Assembly (NCBI RefSeq): GCF_008831285.2
Contig: NC_045139.1
Coordinates: 18,706,354-18,770,353 of the forward strand
Origin: Nymphaea colorata
Lineage: Eukaryota; Streptophyta; Magnoliopsida; Nymphaeales; Nymphaeaceae
Direction of reading: 5' to 3'
DNA length: 64,000 bases
Notes under the pieces: generated by a model
Database searches by the model: none
The model's input: only the letters and a program-made list of their open reading frames with translations
Told to the model about the DNA's origin: nothing
Translations under genes and position numbers: made by a program
Shown here: positions 35,501 to 50,000 of the stretch, piece by piece
Position numbering within the stretch: the stretch's first letter is position 1
Layout: the number at the start of each line of letters is the position of its first letter

Positions 35501-37047
35501 AAGAGGGGTGCTTCTCTTCAAATGCCTAAAATTTCATGTTGATTTGTATTGTCCATAAAATGAATAAAGCTATAAATATCACCTCTTGTTTACCAAGTCC
35601 AGATTAATCACAAGCGTTAAAATGTTAATATGTAATTGTAAGCCATAACAATCATAAAGTCTGCATATGGTTTTCTGTTTATTCATTTCCTAGAAATATC
35701 AACATTTTGAATGTAGAACACCCAGGATTCCTTTTTCACCTTCCTTTGGTATTCCATAGGTGAAAAACATCCAATCTTTTAATTGTCATGGTATTATGTC
35801 TAATTTCAGAAAAGACTATAGTGGGGCACTATATCCAGTGCATAAGCTTGTTAATTTTGGTCGGGCAGATACAAGAGCCATAGATTTTATTCTCTTCAGT
35901 TCAACATCAGTATTTATAGTTGGAATCTCTTTCATGAAGCTCATCCAATAATATCTTATTTCAGGATGAGATAATCCCTCATTTGGAACCTGGAAGAGTT
36001 CCTTCGACGGTTGATCCAGATGCTCTTGGGAATCCAGATGGTGGGAAAAGAGTGCCTAAACGACAAGTTAGAATCAGTGCATGGAAATTAGCTAAATTGG
36101 ACTCCAATGAGGCCATGAAGGCAGCTGCCAAAGCTAGAGCTTCATCTTCTGTGCTTCGACCGATCAGTGCACGACAGAATGCTGATTCAGGATACTGTTC
36201 TAGTGAAAATGCAAGCAGTATCAGTGTCGAACTTGGTCCTCCTAAGGATGCCCGAAGCCATAGGTTATCTTTGAAGAATTCATACCCGCCAAGTCGGGCT
36301 AGCAGGGATGACATTGAAGCTGGAACTCGAAGTGTCAGCAGTGTAAGCAGTCCTGCCCATACAAATGGATCAGCGGCTCTCAGTCCGTTGCCTACTGCCT
36401 CTCCTGATGCTGGGAAGATGCCGTTCACTGTGGGTAAATTGATGACAAACAGGGAACACTTTAACCCAATTTATCAGCCATCTGCTGGTCGATCACCATG
36501 GTCAGCTAAGGCTGGTGATGCCGGTGAAAATATTCTAAGTCATGCTCTTGATGAAAAATTGGTGAAAAAGAACAGAGGAAATATCAGAGAGAACCAAAGG
36601 CCTTCTGTCTTCTGGGATCAAGCAGCAGGTCGCTATGTTTCAGTGCTTCCATCTGGTGGAGATTCCCGTCCTTTTGGAAACAGAGCCAGCTCTTCTCACA
36701 TTATGGAACCCGAGATTTCTACTGCTGCAGCAGTTTTTCAGCCGGAGCCACCAAAGCGTGCTCCTTACAAGCCTGCAGCCATGGGGGAACAACCAAAGGC
36801 CCTTTCAGGGACATCAACACAGACAGAGAACCTAGTTTGTACAGAGCAGTCTATCTTCTTTGGTGGTCCTTTGTTAGTGGCAGATGGAACAGAAAGTGCT
36901 AGGTTCCGTGCTTCATCAAGGCCTACACAAGAAAGTGCATCAAGCTCATGGATTCCAGAGGGAAGAGCAGGGAAGGGCAAAGGGTCTGATCAATTTCCTG
37001 TTTTTGTCCCAAAGGATTCTGAAGCATCCCATTCCGGCTTGCCTTGA
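29503..37047 (+). CDS. DHHC-type protein S-acyltransferase (PAT19/20/21-like), 696 aa, 10 exons
   Basis: Transfers palmitoyl or other acyl groups to cysteines of target proteins at cell membranes. Exons: 29503-29547, 30982-31095, 31197-31287, 31386-31588, 32797-32865, 32966-33037, 33175-33303, 34747-34827, 34950-35153, 35965-37047. All have GT-AG borders and one open frame. Four membrane segments lie at about residues 16-36, 45-63, 186-211 and 236-264. The cysteine-rich domain with DHHC at 170-173 (catalytic Cys173) lies between segments 2 and 3 and runs on into [12 protein letters not shown] TTxE motif (TTYE, 271-274) follows segment 4. The N-terminus [16 protein letters not shown] and the ~430-residue Ser/Pro-rich cytosolic tail are typical of Arabidopsis PAT19-PAT22, and the length is close to PAT19 (about 718 aa). 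All catalytic motifs are intact. The start is the first ATG before the conserved HGWQLP block. Intron 8 is only 122 bp and holds a CT run plus a C9 tract. Confidence 0.93.
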
Positions 37048-40000
37048 AACCTTTGATGTTTTGTTGATGATGTGTGTCCCTGGAAGCAAAGATGACGAGG
37101 AAATGGCTTTCCTGTTGATTGACAGGGATGGTTTTTTATTGGATCTGAGCTTTGAGCTTCAAACAGGCTGTGGTGATCAAAATTCAGAATTGAGACATGT
37201 CCGAGTTGCACTCCTGGTTCAGAGTGAAATTTCTTGTTCCGTAGGTTGATCTGTTGTTTGCTGCTCCTATTTGGGAAATTTAACGTACTTGGAAGATACA
37301 TTCCACGAACTTGGAGCTGCATTTGGCACGGGGAATTCAATCTTGGCAGCTGCCCATCTTCACAAGTGATGCACAGATACTGCGCAGCGCATGCTTATGT
37401 AAGAAAACCTGTGCATTCATACGCACAAGCTAATCCTCTGCAGCATTGAAAGAACAGATTCATGCTTATAATATAGGATTCCTTTTCCACGAACGAGCAT
37501 CAAACTCCTCAATCCATCATTTTCTTTGTTTTTTTTATTGACAAATTTGCTTGGTTTTGATTGGTGAGACCGCTTCAGGTGGGTTTTCTGCTCATTCTGG
37601 ACCTGCCCCTTTTGAGCAGCAAAGCCAGGTGCCAGTACTCCTTCCGTTGCTAATCTTCTTTCTTTAGTGCATATCTGTGAAATCGACCATGGAATGTTGT
37701 AGACTGCAGCTGCAACCATGTACATTGTAATGCCTAATCCGCTGAACTCTTCTATCTTGTCGTGGTAATCATTCAAGTGACCTTGTGATCGTTAGTTTGC
37801 TTTGTTTTTTTGGCCCACTGCCCTCTGTTCCGACCAAAAGCTTTGGATTCTTTTCATGGTTTCGTTCTTGACGGTGACAGATTTTCCTTGGATCAACAAA
37901 GATGACAATACTTCTGGCTGAGCAAGATTATTACTAATCACTAGCTGGGAAAGTGTCCAACACTTCTCCCCCTCTTCTTGAACCCCAAGGTCCAAGGTTG
38001 AATCAGTATCCCTGAGGAGAAAATGTATTGGTACTGCACTTCATTTTATATAGCATAAGAGAGGAGCATAGTGCTTATGGGAATTGAACAAACAATGCAT
38101 CTTTTCTGAGCTGCCAAACCGACCAACTGCATTATGCATCTTGGGGCAAGAAGGCCTATACCTTGAGCAATCAATGGTGCTAATTTGACGGCAGTAAATG
38201 CTTGAAGGAGAGACTGATTTGGAGATTCAATGAATGCATGGGCATGTTTGGTTTTTTTTCTGATTAGCTGGCTTGTTCATGTCTAACTTGAACAACAAAA
38301 TGTAGAACACTCCGGATACTAGCAAGTTGCTTTTGAGGAAGTTGAATGGGGACATGCAAACAAGGAAAACATTTCTCTATGGTCAGAGCTGACAACACAA
38401 GTTGAGGAAAATGTATTCAATTTGCTTTATTCTTGCGCTTTTGCTTTACAAAAGCATAAAGTAAGTTTCCTATTACACCAAATGCAAAAAGCAGAAAAAA
38501 ATTACAAACCGACGCCCAACATTTAAGCGATCAACAAATCATTGCCCAACTTATCACTTTCCACAAACCACCGCTCAACCTTTCACTACGGTTCTCAAAA
38601 GAGCCGCTTCACATATCAAACCAGGCGGAAATCGTTAATGTGTATGTCAAATTTCAAAATCACCCCCTGTTAAAACTTTCAATCTCTTAACCGATTCAAT
38701 CTGCTATCTCACTGGCGATTCTATATCTTCTCGGACGGAAAATATATATATATATCTTCTCCGATTGATAAAAAAAAATTGTGCAGTGCTCCATCGTCAT
38801 CAGGTCGACCCATTAAGCGACCGGGGGTGAAAAAATTAAACGGACAAGCGAAGGGGCTTCAATCTTTTACCTTTTCTTTTTATCCTTGTTTGATCAACAG
38901 ATCTTGCGTGATTGAGTTCTCCGGTACATGAGAGGAGTGAAGCAGATTGGACAACAATGCCGTGAGGGTTCTTAATATAGCAATGACAACTCTCCGGCCC
39001 AATGTGCTTCTTGGTATATGACGAAATTCATGCTGCTTCTCCTTTTGGGTATCGATCGTTCCTTTTAGAAGTCTCGATTCTTGGTGCCAAGATGACGTTT
39101 TCCTACAACAGCATCATCTCGATTCTTGGTGCCAAGATGACGTTTTCCTACAACAGCATCATCTTTGAGGCCGCCATCGTCGCTGAAAATGGAAGGGAAG
39201 GAGAGAGAGATATATTGACGATCAGAAAAACATGTTCGTAAAGAGTCTGCCTCTCTTCTGGTTATTCTTCGGTGCTTCTTCCTCCTCTTAGATGGCCTAT
39301 GTATTCAGTTAAATAATGATTTGTGAGAAATGAAACTTTGGGCGGTGATTTGTTATTTACGGCCATTTGTAATTTTTTTTTAAATAACAAAATTTGATAC
39401 ATGGCTCTATGAAGAGCACATCATTGACATAGTGTTAATCCTTGAGGGGATTGATGCAAATGGGAGTTAGTAAGCAGCCGGTCTCTATTTCAAATCTTAG
39501 TCAGTCTTTATTTCAAATCTTAGTGATGTTAAATGAAATACTCCCCTTATTCACCCAATATGTAATGTTACATTTTTTTTTATTGCTGTCGATGTAATTG
39601 CACAAAAATAGAGAGATTCAAAATCAAACATAATTTCATGTCTGCGGTTCATGGGAAACAAGAAATTCCATTTGGTCTAACTTATTTAGACATTAAACCT
39701 GTCTAGTTCATTTCTCATTCAAAATTCCAAATCAGTTTTCTCGTATTAGGAAGCAAACACGAGAAAATGAGTGACAATTTTTAGTTGGTACCCAGCATGT
39801 CCAATTACAGGTTTAAAAGAACGAAAGTTTCTAAACATCTAAAGTCTCAGTATTGCATTGTTCGCCGAGAATGACACAGATCTTAGTAAACAGCAACATA
39901 TGTGATTGAAAATTTTACTAGAATGATCTCTACCATTGAAAGAACCTTTCATACTAAGAACCAAAACTGTCGTTTCTCTAAGATATTCGTAAATTTATCC

Positions 40001-40676
40001 TCCATTTTGCTCTTTAAAAGCAAACTTGGGGAAAAAAAGGTCTCTTTGCTGGCAGCAAAAACGAAAGGAACAATGGAAACACAATTGGTTTAAAATAATT
40101 TAACTTATTTGGAAAATATCATGTTGTTATTGCTCATTTTAGCAGGCTTTCTAAGACGAATTTTTAATTTTTCATTGAACATTTTTTTTACTTCTATATA
40201 ATTTTGTTTCATGTAATTTCCCTACAATGGAATATATTAATATTACACATTCCAGACAGGGCCATCAAAATGGACGATACAAACAACTGGGAGAAATGCA
40301 TGCTTAGTCATCGTTATAAGCACCGAAGTAATCGCGTTATTTTCAACATGTTTCAAAATTTTCGGCTGAAAGAGGAGATGCTTACTTTGTATCGGATATT
40401 TATCGGTGAAAAAGGCGTTATTTATCATATTTTCTAACAGATCTTTCATGAAATAAATGCATTTTTTTGAAAGACCTAAAAAACCAGAGGAAAAAGCAAT
40501 TTGATTTTATCACGTTAAATTGGCTGCGTGATGGTTTTCTTTTTCAAGCTATCGTCAGCCCAAAGCGTAGTATTTCAATTTATTACGATAGAACAGTTAC
40601 CGTTATTTATGTATTTTTAAAACTCTTCGCGGTCAAGTTTTCCAAAAGGCGAGGATATTATGGTCATTGAGGGAAG
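37048..40676. other. 3' UTR of the S-acyltransferase gene and intergenic DNA
   Basis: Bases 37048 to about 37800 are likely 3' UTR; no poly(A) signal was assigned. Beyond that nothing coding is recognised. A 45-bp tandem duplication lies at 39072-39161 and a short duplicated atttcaaatcttag at about 39487-39525. Bases 39560-40640 are AT-rich. Confidence 0.4.
39072..39161 (+). repeat. Perfect 45-bp tandem duplication
   Basis: tctcgattcttggtgccaag... (39072-39116) is followed directly by an identical 45-bp copy (39117-39161). Because 45 is a multiple of three, the short open frame across it (39002-39241) stays open and shows SILGAKMTFSYNSII twice. That frame has no recognised homology and is probably not a gene. 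Confidence 0.85.
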
Positions 40677-40683
40677 TATAAAA
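40677..40683 (+). promoter_or_regulatory. Probable TATA box of the EH-domain gene
   Basis: TATAAAA in the context AAGTATAAAATCGG, 360 bp before the ATG at 41037. This implies a 5' leader of about 330 bp, which is T- and C-rich as in many plant genes. Confidence 0.5.
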
Positions 40684-41036
40684 TCGGCCTCCAATTTTTT
40701 TCCTCCGATCGCCGAGTCGGTGGTTCGGGAATCCTTCCTACATTTCCTAATTTTTCGATTTCCCGCAATTTCGAGAAAATTTCTTCTCTTCGATTTTCTG
40801 CTTCTTCCTCACCTCCTATATCATTTCCTAGTTTCTAATTTTCGACGGATCCGTTTCCTCTCAATTTTTTTCCGGGAACCCTAATGCGCTAGTAGTCTTG
40901 GTTTTCCTCTGGTTCGAGCACGTAATTCCAAGATGAATCGAGTTTCTCATTTCTCTTTTTCCATAAAAGTTGATTTAGACGCGACTTTCGGGTTCGTTCG
41001 TTGTTTGATCTGAGGAAACTTGGATTTGGCGTCTCC

Positions 41037-44000
41037 ATGGCTCGTCCACCCCAGGCACCCAACATGGACGTGTTCGACGCGTACTTCCGGCGGGCTGATT
41101 TGGATCAGGATGGGAGGATTAGCGGCAATGAGGCGGTCGCATTTTTTCAGGGGTCGAATCTTTCAAAGCAGGTTCTTGCACAGGTAGGCTTTTGAGAAGA
41201 TTGCGGAATTTCCATCTTGTCGCTGAGTTTTCTTGGTTCTCATCTAAGTTCGGGGCCCGGGACTGTTGGTAATTGGAATTCTCGTTTACAGATTTGAATT
41301 GTTTGGTTAACATTTACTTGGAGTTTGCTTTCTCTACTGTGGAATAATTTGAAGCTTCTTGTTCTGTTTGCTGGTTGCGTTAGATTTCTGCTTTTTAGTT
41401 TCTCTGTCGGACAGCTGGACATCTGATTTGATCGGATATGAATTAGGTCTGTTTGTTGATTTTTCTGTTTCTGCCTGTGGGATGTCTAGTTTTCAAATCA
41501 TATATGCAAAACCCTGGCAGAGTTAGTGCTCGTTATTGTGTTTAAGTGGCTAAGGTTTCTTTTCTAATAAGATGTGTTGTTTAGCCCACAACATGTCAGT
41601 GAAAGATATTGCCAAGTTGAACTCCTGGCGCTGTTAATAGCACCTTATAGGCCACATTCAGATCATTTTAGCTAATTATGTTAGGTAGTTGGAAATTCTG
41701 CTGGAGATGAATTACGGAGCTCAATCATTTGCCAACTGAATTATTGTGTGATACCTAGGAGTATAACATAAACTGAGCCAAGCCTGATCGAGTATGAAAA
41801 AGCGCAGGATTAAGCTTAACTTGGATAAGCTTGAGCAGTGAAATGACATTTGACACAGTATGCTTATGGGGGTGTTCAAGACTATAGTCACATATATCGT
41901 TTTTGGGTTTTAAACGGTGAGGTTTTTCTCGGGTATAATACGGTGAGTTGTTTTTCTTGCAAAAGAAAGCAAAAAAGGGTAAATTTTAAAAAATTAATAA
42001 ATAACCCTGAAAGAGTAAATTAGTTTTTTTTTATCATTAGTCCCCTGGTAGTTACATAAGTATAATGTGAGGCACTTCTGTGGTAGCTTAAAGCCTTAAA
42101 TTACCTGTTACTGCGAGGCTGAGACTAGCTCCTCTCTATTCTTTGCAGAAGCAACGTCCTTCCTGTTCACCCAATACAAGTATGTCGGTGTTTTCATGGT
42201 TGCTTTTGTCAAAGTAACATATATTTACTTTACCATTTGATTAATTATACTAATTACAAAGTACAAACAAATGAAGAACAATAAGCACAGACTAGATAAA
42301 CTTACCTTCTTAGATGCAGCAGAAATCAAGGTCGACCCACGCAGTTCCCAAATTCTCTCCATCGCAGGCTGAAGGCAGTCCAAGGCCCCAAGCCTCAATG
42401 GTTTTCCCTCAAATCGATTATGAAACCTAGCTTCGCCTCTTCCCCTCCCAAAAACTCATGGCCTCTTAAACTCTCTGATATAACTGTCTCTAAAATAATG
42501 AGGGTTTCCTTCTTTCTGTTTTAACATTAAAACATTTGAATTTTACTGTCATGCCACCGTTACAAAATTTCAAATGAAGTATAAATAAGATGCGTAATGA
42601 ACATGATTTTATCACGTTTTTTCGCGTCTTCTTTAATGTGCCAATTTTTAAAAAAATACGCAATATTTAGCAGTTTTTTTTTTGTTAAATATGTATTTCA
42701 CATTTTTATCGTGTTTTTTCCAAAAAGACACGATATATGTGTCTATGGTTCAAATCCAAAGAATAAAGCCTGAGGGAAAACCTCGTAACAGCAACAAAGT
42801 TGTGATGAGAGCTATGCATGATTAACATGTACTTAATAATAAACCTATTTGAGCTTGACGAGTGTTAGGGGAGCTATTTGCTTGATCTTGACTTGTCTTT
42901 ATGCTAGTAAACCCTGAGTGGACTGAAAGTTCGTTGACCTTTTGTTTAAAAAATACTGAAATAGTACCCATCATAGTGGTTAGATGAAACCTACTTCACA
43001 GGGATGCAGCAGTGGAGCTGAGGATTCATGAACTTTTATATAATTACATGACGCACATGCAACGTTAGTGAGCTAGGATGGATAATCAAGGTATCATAAG
43101 AGATCAAACCTTGTACTGTCTTCTGTCCAGGCTCTTTGAATGTCAGAAATTAAGAGCAGTAAGCCACAACTCATATGCCAAATGCAGCATCATTTTGGTG
43201 AAATCCCATCAGCATACTCATGTATTTCCTTTTGTTGTTTCCTTTGTAGCTTTGGAAGATTCTTCTAGGAAGCTATCCTGTCTAGCATCGTTGTCTTGGT
43301 TGTCCAAGAAAACATGTACCTCTGTATTCTAGAGTGGTCCCACGTGGCCAAATCGGTCAATGCTGAAGTGCACTAAAGGAATGATTGTGAGACTTCATAG
43401 CTTCTGCTAGTTCCTTGACATCCTTTGTAATATAAACTGACAGCCTCCATGCGATCACCCCTTCATTTCTTCTGCCAGTTCCTTGATATTCTTTTAGGAA
43501 GTAACTCACAGCTTCCATGAGGTCACCCTCTTCAACCAATCTGCCATCATGGCTTCAACATGCAAAAGTGGAACATGCTTGTTTGGAGGCCGTTTGATGT
43601 CAAATCCCATAGCATCCTCCTTTTCAGACTACCGTGAACCTTAGGAAACAGTTTTAGTTCAATATAAGGTAAGCAAACAAATTTTACATGCAGGCTCTTT
43701 AGTCATTAAGTGTCTTCTGTGCACCACTTGGGCACCTTTATACTCGCTATAATTTCTATGTTTCCAGTTTGTAAACAAAATAAAGAGAACTTCGCTTTAT
43801 GTTATTTTCCAAATCTACAATATAGTTAGTCTGTATAAAAGCACATTCAATAATTTTGCTCCACTTGATGTGAATCAGTTTAATTTTATCAGGTTTCTGC
43901 CAGTATTCATGGATTATGCACTCAAAAAGTAATATTTAGATTATGCTTTTGTATGAAATAGATAAGTCCTGTCATACTCACTGTTTTGTGGTAGGCATCT

Positions 44001-47000
44001 GCTTGCTTGTGGGCAGGCTGCCTTTTTTTATCCTTGTTTCAGATGCAATGTTCATGTCATGTAACTGTACTATAATATCTTGCTAACCACCTTGCTAATG
44101 TACTTTCTGCTTCTCTGCAGATATGGATGCATGCTGATCAGAACCGGACTGGTTTTCTTGGTCGTGCAGAGTTCTATAATGCTTTGAGACTTGTGACAGT
44201 AGCACAAAGTGGGCGAGAATTGACCCCAGATATAGTTAAAGCAGCATTATTTGGCCCAGCTGCAGCGAAAATTCCTGCACCTCAGATAAGTCCTGCACCA
44301 GCAGTAACTCCTCAGATGGGTGCTGTTGCATCACCTGTCATGAATTCCATTGCACCAACTGCACTTCAGATGAATGCTGTTACACAGCCTGTGCCTTACC
44401 TAAATTCTGGGTTACAAGTTATGCCTCAAAATCCTGGATTTCGTGGTCCACAACAACAAAATATTCTTATGAACCAACAGTTTCCGCAAACCCTTGACAA
44501 ACAATTTACAAAGCCTCCATCTGCACAAATTCCTCCATCTCCGACACAAGGAATCAATCAAGGAGGCCTTCCAGGTGCTGTAACAGGGCCACGTCCTCCA
44601 ATCTCAAATGCATCAGCTGTTTGGCTTGGTGCTAAGATGGGCAGCACATCCATGGGTGCAGGCACGCAGGTTTTTAATAGAGGAATTGTAGCATCCAGTG
44701 CATCTCTGGATTTAGTTGGGCAAGGGTCATCTGTAGCAGCATCCTCAATATCTTCAAAACCATCTATAGATACAACATTGTCTACATTACAACCATTAAC
44801 TAAGGATCCTAAAGTCCATGTTTCTGGAAATGGGCTCTCTATGGACTCCATGTTTGGTGGGGATGCATTTTCTGCTACTCCATCTCAACCCAGGCAAGAG
44901 ATTGTTCCATCAACTACCTTTGCTGTGACTAATATTTCAAGCTCATCTGCCATTGTCCCAGTTACTTCTTCTGGGGCTCAATCATCATTAAAGCAGGGTC
45001 CTGACACAACCCAGGGTTTTTTGGGAAAGGCAACTGCTGGTGAACATCTCCAGCGAACTTCATCGTTGGTTAAGCCGAACCAGTTTGGTGCACCACAGGC
45101 TGCTCCAGCAGTAACTGGATCTGGAGTTCCTGTCGGCTTTGCTGGTCCTGCTACCAGTCAGGTGCAACATCCCTGGCCAAGCATGACCCAGTCTGACATT
45201 CAAAGGTACAATGCAATCTTCATTGAGGTGGACACTGACCGTGATGGAAAGATTACAGGTGAACAAGCAAGGAATCTGTTCCTCAGTTGGAGGCTGCCGA
45301 GAGGTAAGTACTATTTTTGTGAATGTTATCTCCTACTTGGTCCCCATTTGAAAGCCTGTGAAGCCTTCTTGTGAAGAGCCAGTCTTGGCTTCCATTTCTT
45401 CGAAGACAATGGCATCCACATTGTTGCAGGACAAGTGCTTCTATGTCCTTCTCAAGACGGACATTTCTGTTTCATTTTTTGGGTTTTTTTTTTTTCCTGT
45501 GTGCATGTGTGTGTGAAGTAATGCCCTTTGCTGGACGCATGCATATCCTAGGTTTATGGCTGCCTCCTCTAGGTTTGCTTTAGTAAATCTCATTTAGAAA
45601 AGTGAATCAGTACAGTTCCACTGTAAGATCGTAAATAAAATTTTCTATCTTACTTAAGGTGAGGTGCCTGTGGTTGGGTGCTCATGAATTTGAACATTCT
45701 GCCAACGTGGCATTTCCGTATATGGAATTTGAAAATTTTTTGTACATTGTATTTGATTTTAGTGAGGTGGTGCTCTTACTGTAGCTTACCTCTTGCTTGG
45801 ACCATTTTGTAATTAATATATCCACACTTCTTCCAGGCAACAATCAGGTTGAAGCCTGGATATATTATGGTCTTCTTTCATCACTCCTATACTTATCCCC
45901 ATCTCATGTTTTCTCCAGAGGTGCTGAAGCAGGTCTGGGACTTATCGGATCAGGATAATGACAGCATGCTATCGCTGAAAGAATTCTGTGTGGCATTATA
46001 TTTGATGGAACGTTACAGAGAAGGTCGCCCCCTTCCATCCGTACTCCCGAGCAGCTTAAAGTTTGATGAAGCATTGTTGCCTCCTGTCAGTCAACAAGCC
46101 AGCATGTTTGGTGGCACATCTTGGCGCCCTCAGCATGGTATATTTTGGTTGATGTTTCATTGAGAATGCTTTCTTCAGTTTTTGTGTTTTTGCATCTGTT
46201 GTAGTTGTTTCTTTTCTTTCCTCCTGTTTATCTGTCATTGTCTATGTCAAGTACAGTGGTAGCTGAATTTGGAAATGAATTGTTTTCCCGTAGGTTTCCA
46301 TCAGCAAATGCCTTCAGGTACTCATTCACCTGGTTTGCAAGCTGGAATAAAGTCAGTACAAGATCGTCAAATGCCTTTAGGTGATGTTGCTCGCGTGGGA
46401 CAGCCTTTACCACAAAAGTCTAGGGGCCTGGTGTCAGAGAAACACCTTGTCAACCAGCTGAATCTGGAGGAACAACACTTAAATTCAAAATTGCAGGAGG
46501 CAACAAATTCTGAGAAGAAGGTCTTTTGTTTAGTTATGTTGATGATTTGGATTCTTTCCACAGTTCTGCTACACAATGTTGTTTTGTTATGATCCTTTGT
46601 TCTGTACTCATGCTTGGTGCGACTTGGCTTTTACAAGTTTACCTTTAGTAGATTTGTCCAAACATACGGCTGTCGAGCTTCAAGGGTGTTAAAATAGGGA
46701 TCTTATATTGGAAGGAGTGGTGCAGAAGACAAGTTTAGCTAGGAGGTGGCTCAACAGTCACCAGTGATGTCTTTCACTTCCCCTTATGCATTTATGATAA
46801 TTTGTGGGGTGGGGTGGAGGTGGGAGAGAAAGGAAGATGTTAGGGACAACTATGAGAAAATAGTTTCTATAGACAATAATTAACTTTTAGCAATCATTAA
46901 TGAATGACAGTAGCTCAAGTACTGCAATAAATTAATGGCATTTTTAGCATTTCACAACTACAAATTTACAGAGTAATTCTCGAATGACAAGCAGATAATC

Positions 47001-50000
47001 AAGATTGATTATACTACTGAAATGTTTCATAAGGTTATTGTCATAAGCTACCCATTAATAATAAATTTCTTACTTTTTTTTACTATGAAATTAGACTCGG
47101 TTAAATTTGAGAATGTTAAGTTCTGGATGAAATAAACATGGGTGCTGTTTTGACTGTTGTTGGTCTCTTTTTCTTGACCATATTGCAGTGGCTTCTGAAG
47201 CCATGCCTAATCTCAGTAGTGTCAGCATGGATGTGGCCTTCATATTTAAGTTTCTGAGTGCTCAGATGCTCCCAAACAAGTTCTGAACTCTGAATACAGG
47301 ACCAGTTTTCATTACCTGGAATTGGATTATGCTTCTCTAGCTGTTAGTCTTTGCTTCTGTGGTTGGTTAGTAATTATCATTTTATTTGTGTGTTATTTGT
47401 GTGTCGTTATTAAAGAAGCTTCTTTAGTTTTCAGAAAATTTGTTGCCTAATCAGTAAGCAGATGTCTTGTCTGTGGGGGTAATCTTTGAGTGGTTAAACC
47501 TTATCCTCTTGAGATAACAGATTATGTTGCTTTGAAATTGACTGTAGTCTGTGTGCATGTGTATGTGTGTCGGGTAATATTTCTACTTGTACACCATTTG
47601 CATGTACTCAGTTTCTCTGAACTAGATCTTTGAACTGTTAGGTTGAGGGGTTGGAGAAGGAGATACTTGATTCTAAAGAGAAGATAGAGTATTACCGGAC
47701 CAAAATGCAAGAGCTGGTTAGTTGTTTCTCCTGTTGGTGCTTTGTTATTTCATATATTAACAATTTTTTCACATTGGACATGATTTCATGCTTCCTTTTC
47801 TTCATCTTTTGTTGTATTTCATGTTTGTGTTATGTCAATGCATACATGGTTATCTTTTATTTGGCTTGCTATGTCCTTCATCATAGACTATCAATGTCTC
47901 CATGCATGTACCTCTTGCTGGGTTACTGTGTATCTTTTCTGGTTCTTTCCACACGGCCTTCACGTTTCCTGTTTGTGAGGAAGTGTGGTGGGGGATGTTC
48001 AACAGTATCTCCTTCGTTATCTGAATGTAATATTCAATGCAGTCATATGCTATTATACCATCATGTGCAATAAAAAAATTCTCTTGTATATATTTTGAAA
48101 CAGGTCTTATACAAAAGCAGATGTGATAATCGGTTGAATGAGATCACGGAAAGGGCATCTGCTGACAGAAATGAGGTATTCTGCTGTAATTGTCTTCCTT
48201 TTGTGTATTAGGAAGACCAAATTGATTTGAGAAAACAACAGTAGCATGCTTGCTCTTCCCTTTGTCGTTTGTTATGGTACACTGCATGGTTGGTGTTGTA
48301 AAAGTGCAGTTTAAGTGAATCAGTTTGTTCGGATGGATCAGTTTTCATTTTATCATTTTGAATTCTGTAGTGAGGCATGTTTGGAATTGTAAAATGAGCT
48401 TTGTTTGTGCACACAAACAAAAAGTTAGTCCTGAATTTTCTGTTGTGGTTAGTTTGGTGGGATATTCTGACTTTTTCCTTCATCCTAGATGGTCGTGCAG
48501 TTGAAGCATAATGGTGCTGTACTATTGGATAAGTTAAAAGATAGTACGTGATGTCGTTAACTTCTCCTACCTGATATTGCCTTCAGAATCTGAGAGTGCA
48601 TTGTAGCTTTTGTAAGCATGGTTACTGGCCAACGCATAGGCGACTTAGTATTTCAGTCACCAATACATCATTTGTCTAGTACTATGTATCTGTGATTTTA
48701 TTGGTATTGAATCAAGGTGCAAATAATATACCTTTGTGTTTTCATATCGAAATAATCAATATACATAGGGAAAAGCTGTTTGTGGTTTATCCATGTTATG
48801 GGAGGGCTGTGACCCTGAATTTAGACTGGCTTTTGTAGGACCTCCTCATTTGCTTTTGGAAATGTTTCCTCTCTCTCTTTTTGCCTTTGCATTTTAATGC
48901 TGAGGGCATGCCCCTACTTATATCCTTTTTATGGTTTTAAAATAATCTGTTCTCCTGTTCTCTATTACATGTCAACACCACCTTAGCAGAATCCTCTGCC
49001 TATCTTGAGCTCATGTCCTCTTTGGAAGTGAGAATAAGCATTTCAAGGATGTTTGCTTAGTGATTCTGCTCCCCATTTTGGCAATGTTGGTCAAGTGTTT
49101 CTACATGGATGCATAATTGCTTTGATTACCAGGCATTCACTAGCTGAATAAGAAACTATGATACCACCCAGGAACCACATATGAAGAAGATAACAGTTCA
49201 TGCATGCTTGTCCATGGGCATACATGTTTGTGTGAACTTGCACTTTAAGTTCTTCATTTTCTAACTTTTTGAATGAGTTTTTCTTGGAGCAGGAATGAAT
49301 AACATTATACACATTTTGAGTAGAATATGTCCCTTTGTCTTGGATGCTACAAACCCAGTCCATAAATTGCGTGCTGCCAAAGTATATGTCCAATGTCACT
49401 AACATTTTTCGAAATTGCTTGTTTTGGATGGTGGTTGGGGCGGAGTAGAGTTAGTAATGCTTGGGATAACACTTTTCTGGATGATAAAATTTGCTACTAA
49501 CTGCTTTAAATTGTCAGTTTGTATAAAGATTAGTTTTTTGTTCATGCTAAATATCATTAATCATTGCTGGTGTATTTTTTTCATTTTCTTTTATAACTAA
49601 GTTGTGCTTTTGACAAACAAAATTTTCAGGTTGAATCATTAGCCAAGAAATATGAAGAGAAGTATAAGCAAGTTGGTGAAATTGCCTCTAAGTTAGCTGT
49701 GGAAGATGCTACATTCCGTGACATTCAAGTGAGTTGTGTTATGATCTACTGGTTATTTATGGCTCCTGAGAATGTCTGTTTTTTCACATATCCCTTAGAG
49801 TTATGGCTACTGAAAATGCCTTTTATTTCATGCGTTCCCACACTTCCATGCCTCTTATTGCATCCAACACTTGAATTTTCATGTAGGAGAGAAAATTGGA
49901 ATTGTTCAATGCAATTGTAAAAATGGAACAAGGTGGAAGTGCTGATGGCTTGCTTCAGGTAGACCTTTTTTTTTGTTCAGACCGCAAATCCTTGAAGATT

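Noticed and set aside
42740-42760. ggttcaaatcc as a tRNA T-loop
   Set aside because: No D-arm, anticodon arm or acceptor stem could be built around it.
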